Source: Clostridia bacterium (lineage in GTDB: Bacteria > Bacillota > Clostridia > Christensenellales > Aristaeellaceae). Taken from it: a stretch of 47,451 nucleotides of DNA. Made by a program: the position numbers and the translations under genes. Below, piece by piece: positions 34,709 through 42,528 of the stretch (the first letter of the stretch is position 1; the number at the start of each line of letters is the position of its first letter). The DNA is taken from NCBI GenBank assembly GCA_017469025.1, contig JAFUHD010000016.1, positions 1-47,451 on the forward strand. Reading direction: 5' to 3'. The notes under the pieces were generated by a model, which made no database searches, was not told where the DNA came from, and was given only the letters and a program-made list of their open reading frames with translations.

Positions 34709-35845
34709 ATGTATTCAAAAATCGACGACTACGTCCTTCAATTGATCAAAGAATCCTCCCCTCAGCGGACTGCCTGGAATATTGAACGGGTCCGTGAGGG
34801 AAGACCCGCTGACTGGAACTACATTGATGGCTGCATGATGACTGCACTTCTCTCCATGAGCGACATTACCGGGGACAGCCGTTATTATGATTTTGCCGAG
34901 TCATTTATTGATGCTTTCATCGGAGAAGACGGGACCATCCGCACTTTCAATCCCGACAAGCACAGCCTTGATGATATCAATGAAGGCAGGGTTTTGTTTG
35001 AACTGTACCGGAAAACCGGCAAAGAAAAATACCGGCTTGCAGCAGACCGTTTGATGGATTCCCTGAATGCCCAGCCGCGTACGCCAGAAGGGAACTTTTG
35101 GCACAAGGCCATTTATCCAAATCAGGTCTGGCTCGACGGACTTTATATGGGTCAGGTATTTTCCGTTCTGTACGAGAAGTACTTCGGAACCGGTGATTAC
35201 TCGGATACGGTAAAGCAGTTTAAAAATGTGCGTACGCACATGCGCGATGATGCAACCGGTCTTTATTACCACGGTTATGATGCCAGCCGGACCGCATTCT
35301 GGGCAGACCCTGAAACGGGCAGGTCCAAGTCCTTCTGGCTCAGGGCAATCGGGTGGTTTACCATCTCGTTAATTGACATCCTTGAGCAGCTTCCTGACGG
35401 GGACAGCCGGAATACACTTTCTTCCATCTATTGCGACCTTATGGAGACGCTTGCACGGTATGCAGATCCTGAAACCGGTATGTATTATCAGGTGGTGGAT
35501 CAGATGGGGCGGGAAGGCAACTATCTGGAAACCAGCGGCTCCAGCATGATTGCTTACGCCATGATGAAAGGTGCGCGTCTTTCCATCCTGCCAAAAGAAT
35601 ATGCCGCCAAAGGCCGGAAAACCTTCGACGGCATTGTAAACCGGTATCTGTCCTTTAAAGGAAATACACTGAATCTCGGCGGTATCTGTCTGGTAGCCGG
35701 ACTCGGTCCGCAAAACAATTTGCGTCGCGACGGCACATATGGTTACTATATCTCTGAGCCGGTCGTGGAAAATGATGCCAAAGGTGTCGCACCATTCCTG
35801 CTTTGTTATACGGAAGTCAAGCATCTTATGGCTGAAGAATCTTGA
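34709..35845 (+). CDS. GH105 unsaturated (rhamno)galacturonyl hydrolase
   Basis: 378-aa alpha/alpha-barrel enzyme of the YteR/RhiN/YesR family. It removes the unsaturated uronic acid left at the non-reducing end of pectin or rhamnogalacturonan oligosaccharides by lyases. The catalytic Asp is in NQVWLDGLYM at residue 143, the same number as in YteR; the HSLDD segment at 85-89 and WARAxGW-like WLRAIGWFTISL are also present. There is no signal peptide, so it acts in the cytoplasm on imported oligosaccharides. It is the last gene of the ABC operon. Its 3' end overlaps the AraC gene by 20 bases, tail to tail. Confidence 0.93.
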   Translation: MYSKIDDYVLQLIKESSPQRTAWNIERVREGRPADWNYIDGCMMTALLSMSDITGDSRYYDFAESFIDAFIGEDGTIRTFNPDKHSLDDINEGRVLFELYRKTGKEKYRLAADRLMDSLNAQPRTPEGNFWHKAIYPNQVWLDGLYMGQVFSVLYEKYFGTGDYSDTVKQFKNVRTHMRDDATGLYYHGYDASRTAFWADPETGRSKSFWLRAIGWFTISLIDILEQLPDGDSRNTLSSIYCDLMETLARYADPETGMYYQVVDQMGREGNYLETSGSSMIAYAMMKGARLSILPKEYAAKGRKTFDGIVNRYLSFKGNTLNLGGICLVAGLGPQNNLRRDGTYGYYISEPVVENDAKGVAPFLLCYTEVKHLMAEES

Positions 35846-36614
35846 CATTGTTCTCCGTGACGCTTCCCTGGAGTGCTTTCTGTGTTTCAATGTAGTAAGT
35901 CGGTGCTACGCCATACTTCTTCTTAAACATTCTTGAGAAGTACAATGGTTCACGGAATCCACACATTCTGGAGACCTCTGTCATATTGGCTTCTTTTCCC
36001 ATTGAACACAGCCATTCCGCTGCTGTCTGCAGACGCAGGTCTGACAGATACTGGTGCGGCGTTACACCAAGCTCATTTTTAAAGAGCTTTCTCAGGTAAT
36101 CGATGCTGAATGGCTGCGAAGCCAGATACTTATCCAGTTCATAATTACTGTCCGCATAATTGTGAATAATGCTGTTCCTGATTTCCTCTACCGTTTCATT
36201 GTAAAAACGTTCCTTGTAATAGGTATCTGCATAAGCAGCAATCAGATGACCGTATGCTTTAAGCAGAAGATCATGCTCCCCGATACCTTCCTTGAAATAA
36301 TGGAAAGCGGCAACAAATGCATTTCTCACATAGCCGTTCCGGTCATCTGCAAAATAGATGGGATTCCGGTGATAGATTTCCATATCCTGGATATTGATAT
36401 GGATATTGGTAAAACCGTCTTTTGAAGTATTGGTATGTACCACTTCCGGCGGAATACCGACAACGGTTCCCTCCTGGTAACTGAATTCACCGCCTTCCTC
36501 GAAGGTAATTGTACCATTCCCACTGGTACAATAAATGAATTCCCAGGTTTTATGACTGTGTTTCGGTACAGAGAAGGTAAGTGAATGCTTACCCACATAT
36601 ATAATAGTACTCAT
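35826..36614 (-). CDS. AraC-family transcriptional regulator
   Basis: 262-aa sugar-type regulator. The N-terminal cupin domain spans about 1-140 (HSHKTWEFIYCTSGNGTITF, GIPPEVVHTN). Two C-terminal helix-turn-helix motifs lie at about 165-255, with LRKLFKNELGVTPHQYLSDL and the family signature MTEVSRMCGFREPLYFSRMF then KKKYGVAPTYY. The start at MSTIIYVG is set by GGAGG 7 bases upstream. It diverges from the second ATPase gene and converges with GH105, so it is the obvious candidate to control both pectin-oligosaccharide units. Inducer unknown; an unsaturated uronide is plausible. Confidence 0.93.
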   Translation of the reverse strand: MSTIIYVGKHSLTFSVPKHSHKTWEFIYCTSGNGTITFEEGGEFSYQEGTVVGIPPEVVHTNTSKDGFTNIHINIQDMEIYHRNPIYFADDRNGYVRNAFVAAFHYFKEGIGEHDLLLKAYGHLIAAYADTYYKERFYNETVEEIRNSIIHNYADSNYELDKYLASQPFSIDYLRKLFKNELGVTPHQYLSDLRLQTAAEWLCSMGKEANMTEVSRMCGFREPLYFSRMFKKKYGVAPTYYIETQKALQGSVTENNVKILQP

Positions 36615-36654
36615 CGATCCGCCTCCAGAATCAGATCTCATTGGTCTGTCTGGT

Positions 36655-36684
36655 AGTGTATCAAAACCATATCATTTTTGTCCA
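36655..36684 (-). promoter_or_regulatory. Possible AraC gene promoter
   Basis: TGGACA and TACACT on minus with an 18-base spacer, about 45 bases before the start. Divergent from the ATPase gene; the 209-base region also contains a directly repeated CTACCG at 36704-36717. Confidence 0.4.
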
Positions 36685-36823
36685 TCCAATTTTCTACCGT
36701 ATCTACCGCAAAAACAGCGATATTTTCATCTGTCTCGGACCGTCACCACAGCGATCCGAATCCATCTCATCATCAGTAATTCCTGCGCCAACTGCGCAGA
36801 ATACGGACAGGAGGCATTCCATC

Positions 36824-37903
36824 ATGGCATACCTGACACTCAAAGACATCAACAAAATCTATCCCAACGGCTTCCATGCAGTCCATGATTTCAATCTTGA
36901 GATCCAGAAAGGCGAGTTTATTGTCTTTGTCGGTCCCTCTGGCTGCGGAAAATCCACAACACTGCGGATGATTGCTGGCCTTGAGGACATCAGCAAGGGC
37001 GATTTCCTGATCAACGGGAAGCGGGCCAAGGAGATGGGTCCCCGTGAACGTCAGATTGCCATGGTCTTCCAGAGCTACGCACTGTATCCACAGATGTCCG
37101 TCTATGACAATCTTGCTTATGGTCTCACCCTTCAGGGCGTCGATGAAGATGTCATTGAAGAAAAAGTAAAACGCACTGCCAAGGTACTCGGCCTTACCGA
37201 TTATCTTGACCGTCTCCCCCGTGCACTGTCCGGCGGCCAGCGCCAGCGTGTTGCCGTTGGCCGTGCCATTATCCGCAAGGTTGGCATCTTCCTGATGGAT
37301 GAACCGCTTTCCAACCTGGATGCCAAGCAGCGTGTTACCATGCGTTCCGAGATTACCCAGATTCACCGGGAAACCGGCGCTACAACCATCTACGTGACAC
37401 ATGACCAGACTGAGGCCATGACCATGGCAGACCGCATTGTAGTCATGAAAGACGGTTATGTTCAGCAGATCGGCAGCCCGTATGAGCTGTACTTCAATCC
37501 GGTCAATGTGTTCGTCGCAGGTTTCATAGGAGAGCCTCCAATGAACTTCGTCCGTACAAAAGTGAAGGACGGTTGCATTGATGTTCTGGGAACACATTAT
37601 TCTCTCAGCCTGCTCAACCGCCCCGTCCTCAAGTCATACGAAGGCAAGGAGCTGGTCTTCGGCTTCCGTCCTGAGTCCATTGTTCTTGGACAGCAGCCAG
37701 ATGCCATCACGCTCAAGGCAACCGTTGAGCTCACTGAAATGCTTGGTGACAATACCAACGTTTACATCACTGCAAACAATGAAAAAGCTATCCTGAAGGT
37801 TGAACCTCATGATACACCAGAGATGGACAGCGAAATCACATTCTCCATCCCATATGACAGCATTTATCTGTTTGATGCAGAAACCGAAAAAGTCATCAAG
37901 TAA
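36824..37903 (+). CDS. Sugar ABC transporter ATP-binding protein, second copy (MsmX-like)
   Basis: 359-aa ATPase collinear with the copy at 32324: Walker A at 37-45, LSGGQ at 135-139, Walker B IFLMDE, His switch YVTHDQTEAM, C-terminal TOBE domain. Here the segment after the Q-loop is the normal YALYPQMS. The start at MAYLTLKD is set by AGGAGG 8 bases upstream; a longer frame adds 61 residues of non-protein-like sequence. It is monocistronic, divergent from the AraC gene and followed by two terminators. Such standalone ATPases often energise several sugar importers (MsmX in Bacillus). Confidence 0.95.
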   Translation: MAYLTLKDINKIYPNGFHAVHDFNLEIQKGEFIVFVGPSGCGKSTTLRMIAGLEDISKGDFLINGKRAKEMGPRERQIAMVFQSYALYPQMSVYDNLAYGLTLQGVDEDVIEEKVKRTAKVLGLTDYLDRLPRALSGGQRQRVAVGRAIIRKVGIFLMDEPLSNLDAKQRVTMRSEITQIHRETGATTIYVTHDQTEAMTMADRIVVMKDGYVQQIGSPYELYFNPVNVFVAGFIGEPPMNFVRTKVKDGCIDVLGTHYSLSLLNRPVLKSYEGKELVFGFRPESIVLGQQPDAITLKATVELTEMLGDNTNVYITANNEKAILKVEPHDTPEMDSEITFSIPYDSIYLFDAETEKVIK

Positions 37904-37913
37904 ACATGACTGT

Positions 37914-37934
37914 ACGGTGCACAGTGCCGTTTTT
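37914..37934 (+). terminator. First terminator after the second ATPase gene
   Basis: ACGGTGC-ACA-GTGCCGT (7 bp, two wobble pairs) followed by TTTTT. Confidence 0.6.
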
Positions 37935-38024
37935 CCGAAGTGCAACAGCATTGCTCAACCGGTGCTGAACGTTTAGAGATTTGCCGTATTGTGCACTATC
38001 GCCCAGGTTTGACAATTTCAAAAG

Positions 38025-38072
38025 TACATCAAGCCCCGGAGCCTTATGCAATGGTTCCGGGGCTTGATGTTA
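38025..38072. terminator. Large hairpin, second terminator
   Basis: A perfect 15-bp stem (ACATCAAGCCCCGGA and complement) around a 15-base loop, followed by TATTATATAA. Strong structure, moderate T tract. Confidence 0.6.
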
Positions 38073-38536
38073 TTATATAAGTATAATCATGTGGTCATAC
38101 AGTGTGGACATTGTTTCTTTAGAAAAGCAGTTTTCCAGGACGAACAGTCTTGGATTTCAGTCGGATTGTAGTGCATTCCCCATTTCCTGCCTGATCCTGT
38201 GAAATATACTTCCAAACTTATTATACCCAGTTACGAAAGCATTAATGTTGAGCCTCTCCATTCCTCGAAAAATCTCAGAATGTCGTCTATGCATCCGCAA
38301 AAGCGATCCAAAGAATATTCAATTTTGCTTTTGACATAGGGCTCATTTCAGAGGTGTGCCTCAGGATGAGATTGGCAGCAAAACCCGCGGCATTCAATTT
38401 ATTATGGCATTCGAAGTATATGCTCCGGAAACGCCGCTCTTTCCTTTGAATTCCATCACCTTGAAGCAGTGACACAGGGTTTGCAGCAATTTCAGCTGTA
38501 CCACACCCACAACTTCTTTAATAGAAAGGAAATTTC
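38073..38536. other. Long intergenic region with possible decayed coding sequence
   Basis: No intact gene is seen. On minus an open frame at 38287-38475 reads a Cys/Arg-rich, protein-like sequence (RKERRFRSIYFECHNKLNAA). After its stop a shifted frame (FFEEWRGSTLMLS, then after one stop LEVYFTGSGRKWGMHYNPTE) also looks protein-like. This may be a frameshifted, decayed gene, but the family is not recognised and chance cannot be excluded. The plus-strand SD AAAGGAA of the next gene ends the region. Confidence 0.3.
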
Positions 38537-39730
38537 ATGCATTTATCCCGTCAAATCGGTATTCTCCTGTCTGTTCTTGTTGCCGGTATCATTGTATCCA
38601 CACTTCTGATGCTCGGAATATATGCCATTCCAACATCGCTTGTTGAAAAACACGTACATGTTTCCGCAGAACTGATTGGCCAGGAAGGCCTCGTCGCTTA
38701 TGTGATTCCGGGATATAATCAAAGCCGTCTGGATAATTTTACTGATGCACTGATGCTTGGCGAAGCCGTCTTTACCCCCTATAAAACCCTTGCAGAAAAT
38801 GCCATGCTGAATGAACGCTTCTCAGGATATGATCCAGTATCTTCTCTTCTTGAAAGCCTGGACGGGGCTGCTCCTGAAACTGAACCTTACGCCCGGTACT
38901 GGCATGGCTATCTCTTATTTCTAAAGCCGCTGCTCCTCTTTTTCAGTATTGGATCTATCCGGTATCTGTTGGCCATCACAGAGATACTGTTAATGCTGCT
39001 ATTCACCGTGGAATTGGCAAAACACGGGAAACAGGCTGTAATGGCCTTTTTCGCACTCCTTGCAGGTCTTTGCCCGCCCGCATTGATGAACAGTCTCCAC
39101 TATGCTCCCTGCTTTATGATCGCCATAATTGCAGGTTTCCTGGTACTTCACAGCAACAGGTCTTATCCTGTTATATTCCTGCTGACTGGCATGAGCACAG
39201 CCTTCATCGATTTTCTAACTTTCCCGATACTGACTCTCATCATTCCGCTGACTGTTTATGTGCTTCAAAGCAGGAAAACACATCCTTGGATTCTTCTCTT
39301 TCCGGTGTTTGCATGGTCTTTGGGATATGCCGGCCTCTGGGCTGGCAAATGGCTTGTCGGAAGTATTCTGCTTCGACGCAACCTTTTCTCGGATGCTTTA
39401 TTGACACTCCTCACCAGAACGTCAGCACAGGATGTACAGGGATATGCCGTACCGGTTACTGCCGGTTTTACTGCCTGTCTCCGTACGCTCATTACACCCG
39501 TTACGATGATCGCATGCCTTGTTTCCATCATCAGCCTGCTCCCTTCTGTAAAAACCAGTGATCATAAAAAACGGTTCCCACTGCTCCTTACCGCAATGAT
39601 GCCCGTCCTCTGGACGCTGCTCGCATGTAACCATTCCCTGGAACATGCTTTCTTTGCATATCGAACTTTGGCAGCCTCCATCTTTCCGCTTGTTCTTGCT
39701 GTATCTCCTCCCAAAGAAAAGGCGCTGTGA
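38537..39730 (+). CDS. Polytopic membrane protein of unknown function
   Basis: 397 aa with about ten membrane helices. The first helix (about 10-30) is followed by a large outward loop (about 35-115) with YNQSRLDNFTDALML and a GYDPVSS segment. Paired helices then run to the end, with NHSLEHAFFAYRTLAAS before the last helix. The one-large-loop layout resembles bacterial GT-C-type glycosyltransferases or polysaccharide polymerases, but I cannot identify a catalytic motif. AAAGGAA precedes ATG 38537. Monocistronic and convergent with the gtrA-GH28 operon. Confidence 0.75.
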   Translation: MHLSRQIGILLSVLVAGIIVSTLLMLGIYAIPTSLVEKHVHVSAELIGQEGLVAYVIPGYNQSRLDNFTDALMLGEAVFTPYKTLAENAMLNERFSGYDPVSSLLESLDGAAPETEPYARYWHGYLLFLKPLLLFFSIGSIRYLLAITEILLMLLFTVELAKHGKQAVMAFFALLAGLCPPALMNSLHYAPCFMIAIIAGFLVLHSNRSYPVIFLLTGMSTAFIDFLTFPILTLIIPLTVYVLQSRKTHPWILLFPVFAWSLGYAGLWAGKWLVGSILLRRNLFSDALLTLLTRTSAQDVQGYAVPVTAGFTACLRTLITPVTMIACLVSIISLLPSVKTSDHKKRFPLLLTAMMPVLWTLLACNHSLEHAFFAYRTLAASIFPLVLAVSPPKEKAL

Positions 39731-39748
39731 AAAACACAGCGCCTTTTT
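39717..39748. terminator. Bidirectional terminator
   Basis: GGCGCTGTG/CACAGCGCC with an A5 loop, preceded by AAAA and followed by TTTTT; the plus-strand stop codon lies at the stem end. Serves both converging transcripts. Confidence 0.85.
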
Positions 39749-39754
39749 GTTTAC

Positions 39755-40984
39755 TCAGATGGTTTCTACACTGACAAACTGATGCTCCGGTCCTTCTACA
39801 CCGGTCAGAACAAGTCCGTTAAGATCAAGTCCTTTTACATATTCTGCGTATACACCGGCACGGTTCATGGGATGCGAGCGGGCACACATAACAGGAATGC
39901 TCGGTTCATCCGTCACCATTTCGATATGCATATTGTTGAGACGAATATCTTCAATCGGAGACTCCGGTATGCCATAAAGACAGACAGCAGCACTCCGGCA
40001 GCCGCTTACCTGAATATTGGACAGCTGGATATGACGGACAGACGGTGTTGTCTCATCTACCGGCTGTGGATTCGGATCCGCTACAAACGGTTCCCGGCCA
40101 TCCTTGCCGCAGTAATACATCATGTTGACTACGACCGGACAAATCACATCGTGCATAATCAGCCCGCTGACCGTAAGCCCGTCCACGGAACCGCCGCGTC
40201 TGCGGCGTGTCTTTATACGGATACCGCGATCTGTGCCGTTAAAAACACAGCCTGTCACAGCTACATGGCGGATGCTTCCGCTCATTTCGCTTCCCAGCAC
40301 CACACCGCCATGACCATGAACCATGGTACAGCCGGTAATGGCTATATTCTCGCAGGGCACCTTTTCCCTTGCATCCTCAGTCCCCGCCTTGATGGCAATA
40401 CAGTCATCTCCCACATCGATGAGGCAGCCAATAATACGCACGTTTTGACAGCTTTCCGGATCAATGCCGTCCGTATTCGGCGAATCTGCCGGATTGACAA
40501 TGCTTACACCGGAAATCAGCACATTACTGCAGCGGAGCGGATGCAGCGTCCACGCCGGACTGTTCTGCACACGAAAGTCCCGCAGCTGAACATTTTCACA
40601 TTGCTCAAACCCGATAAAACACGGTCTGGCAGCCTTGTTTTCCTTCCGGCGGAAACTGTCCCACCACTGCTTTCCATTTCCCTCAAGCGTGCCTGAACCG
40701 GTTACAAAGACATTCTGCTGGTCTTTGGCATACAGCAGGGGACGATAACTTTTCTGCTCATATCCTTCCCAGCGGGTATCAATGACAGGGTAGTCTGCCG
40801 GATCGTCTGAAAAGCTCAGTACAGCGCCGGCTTCAAGATGAAGCTCTGTATTGCTGTAAAATTCCAAACCAGTTGTCACATGTACGCCTGCCGGAACCGT
40901 CACGGTTCCGCCGCCAACGGCTTTCAGCGCATCTATTGCTTTTTGAACAGCCTGCTTCCCATATTGTTCAAAATCCGGATACAT
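39755..40984 (-). CDS. GH28 polygalacturonase (probably exo-acting, intracellular)
   Basis: 409-aa right-handed beta-helix glycoside hydrolase that splits alpha-1,4 galacturonic acid links. All catalytic motifs are present: NTDGIDP (Asp172), GDDCIAIK (Asp193, Asp194), GHGGVVLGSE (His225) and RIKT (Lys258). The absence of a signal peptide and the RGIRIKT...RRGG pattern suit exo-type enzymes that trim imported oligogalacturonides. SD GGAGG precedes the ATG. It is the last gene of the gtrA operon, 17 bases after rpiB, and functionally complements the GH105/ABC locus 4 kb away. Confidence 0.94.
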   Translation of the reverse strand: MYPDFEQYGKQAVQKAIDALKAVGGGTVTVPAGVHVTTGLEFYSNTELHLEAGAVLSFSDDPADYPVIDTRWEGYEQKSYRPLLYAKDQQNVFVTGSGTLEGNGKQWWDSFRRKENKAARPCFIGFEQCENVQLRDFRVQNSPAWTLHPLRCSNVLISGVSIVNPADSPNTDGIDPESCQNVRIIGCLIDVGDDCIAIKAGTEDAREKVPCENIAITGCTMVHGHGGVVLGSEMSGSIRHVAVTGCVFNGTDRGIRIKTRRRRGGSVDGLTVSGLIMHDVICPVVVNMMYYCGKDGREPFVADPNPQPVDETTPSVRHIQLSNIQVSGCRSAAVCLYGIPESPIEDIRLNNMHIEMVTDEPSIPVMCARSHPMNRAGVYAEYVKGLDLNGLVLTGVEGPEHQFVSVETI

Positions 40985-41001
40985 ATTATCCTCCGCTCTC
41001 C

Positions 41002-41451
41002 CTATTCAAGGGATTCTCCACGTTCTATTGCCATAATCTGACCGACACGCCTTGCATGACGCTCTCCTTCAAAGGAGGCACCCAGAAAACTGTCCACGAT
41101 CATTAATCCCAGTTCTGTTCCTACCACGCGCGCACCAATTGCCAGTGCGTTGGCATCGTTATGCCGGCGCCCCATGGCTGCGGAATATGGATCAGAACAG
41201 CAGACACACCTGATACCACGAACTTTGTTGGCTGCCATCGAAATACCAACGCCAGTCCCACAGCAGAGAATTGCACGCTCGCATTCTCCTGAAATGACAG
41301 CATTGCATGCACGCTGGGCAAATACTGCATAGTCGCAGCTTTTTTCACTGTCCGTACCGTAATCCCTGAATGCAATGCCTGCCTCCCTCAGATGCGCTGC
41401 AATTACCTGCTTCAGCGGATACCCCGCATGATCACTTGCAATCGCTATCAA
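41002..41451 (-). CDS. rpiB: Ribose 5-phosphate isomerase B (RpiB/LacAB family)
   Basis: 149-aa isomerase of the pentose phosphate pathway; relatives act on galactose 6-phosphate. Motifs: IASDHAGYPLK at the N-terminus, CCGTGVGISMAANKVRGIRC with the catalytic Cys, and RRHNDANALAIGARV. Translation appears to start at TTG (41451) with GGAGG 7 bases upstream; no ATG fits. It lies between the Cys-rich protein gene and GH28, suggesting a link to uronic-acid-derived pentose or hexose metabolism. Confidence 0.94.
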   Translation of the reverse strand: MIAIASDHAGYPLKQVIAAHLREAGIAFRDYGTDSEKSCDYAVFAQRACNAVISGECERAILCCGTGVGISMAANKVRGIRCVCCSDPYSAAMGRRHNDANALAIGARVVGTELGLMIVDSFLGASFEGERHARRVGQIMAIERGESLE

Positions 41452-41505
41452 TTAGATTCCTCCCTATTCACCGGCATATGCCGTTATTCATCGTTTCAGG
41501 ACTTC

Positions 41506-41748
41506 TCAGTCGATCCAGTCATCCTGCGTTGGCGGTCCCATTCCTTCAGGATCATCTGCGCTGTCTTCGTCATCCGCATCTGCCCGGATACGTGCAGCAA
41601 GAACTGCATGCAGTTCTTCAGGACTCATGACTGTATTGGTTCCCATACAGTCCCGGCAACGGTTAAGACACTCCGGACAAACACATCCAAAGTTGTTACC
41701 TTCAGACTGAATCATATATGTTCCGCATCTGCGGCAGCTGCAGCGCAT
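41506..41748 (-). CDS. Small Cys-rich (zinc-binding) protein
   Basis: 80 aa, no signal peptide. Eight cysteines occur at 3, 5, 8, 22, 24, 27, 31 and 34 in the pattern CxCxxC, CxCxxC, CxxC, sufficient for two zinc sites, followed by an acidic tail (DADDEDSADDPEGMG). AGGGGAA precedes the ATG. It lies between the deacetylase and rpiB genes with short gaps. Family not recognised; a zinc-ribbon regulator or chaperone-like adaptor is possible. Confidence 0.72.
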   Translation of the reverse strand: MRCSCRRCGTYMIQSEGNNFGCVCPECLNRCRDCMGTNTVMSPEELHAVLAARIRADADDEDSADDPEGMGPPTQDDWID

Positions 41749-41766
41749 GATTATTCCCCTGTTCTA

Positions 41767-42528
41767 TTATCGATTTTGAAGCGCACTCTCAAGCAGCAGC
41801 CGGCCTGCAGGGCCGGTATCCGGCAAACCCATGCGCGAAGGACACCTGGCAAGAATCCGCCTTTCCTCCATGGAAGCAGAAAGTCTCCGGAATTCATAGC
41901 CGTTTTCCCGATAGAACGCCACAATATCCAGCAATGCCTTCCGGGTAAACCCTTTTCCATCATGCGCAAGCAGAATCACTACCGGCTGATCGTTTGTATA
42001 ATTACGGACGCTTCGTAAAATTGCGGCGGCATCCATATTCTCATACGTATCCCTTGTCATGGCATTCCAGTCAAACCACGACCACCCAAGATCCACAACC
42101 TGTTTTTTTGAACGGTAAGGATAACTGGTACTGCCGCCCGGAAACCGAAACAGATCTGTGGTGAAGGATGGCTCATTCAACGCAGTCCGCACTTCATCAA
42201 TAAACCTGCTGAAAACCCGTTCAAGACGGGCAGGTTCTTCCTTAATGTCACTGGATGAATGATCCATCGTATGACAGGCAATTACGTCGCCGCGATCATA
42301 GATCATCCTGGTGTATTCAGGAAACGCACGCACCTGTAATCCAACCAGAAAAAAGGTTACAGGAACATCCAGTTCGTCCAGAATATCCAGCAGCTCCGGT
42401 GTTGCCTTTTTAGGTCCATCATCAAAAGTCAGATATACCACTTTGTCAGGCTGTCCGGGTTTGGAATCTGCCAGCCCCAGTACCGGGCACAGACACAGAA
42501 GCAAAAGCAATGTCAATGCTTTTCTCAT
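41767..42528 (-). CDS. Polysaccharide deacetylase (NodB fold)
   Basis: 253-aa exported enzyme removing acetyl groups from N-acetylated glycans, likely peptidoglycan or another wall polymer. The signal peptide is about 20 residues (MRKALTLLLLLCLCPVLGLA). NodB motifs: TFDDGP with metal Asp37, HTMDH (His86, His90), RFPGG, WFDWN, and LLAHD with the catalytic His. Its ATG overlaps the proA stop by 4 bases. It sits in the same operon as gtrA and an LCP-like protein, fitting an envelope role. Confidence 0.93.
   Translation of the reverse strand: MRKALTLLLLLCLCPVLGLADSKPGQPDKVVYLTFDDGPKKATPELLDILDELDVPVTFFLVGLQVRAFPEYTRMIYDRGDVIACHTMDHSSSDIKEEPARLERVFSRFIDEVRTALNEPSFTTDLFRFPGGSTSYPYRSKKQVVDLGWSWFDWNAMTRDTYENMDAAAILRSVRNYTNDQPVVILLAHDGKGFTRKALLDIVAFYRENGYEFRRLSASMEERRILARCPSRMGLPDTGPAGRLLLESALQNR

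Noticed and set aside
36641..36823. 61-residue N-terminal extension of the second ATPase
   Set aside because: It crosses the divergent promoter region and does not look like protein; ATG 36824 has an AGGAGG SD and aligns with the paralog.
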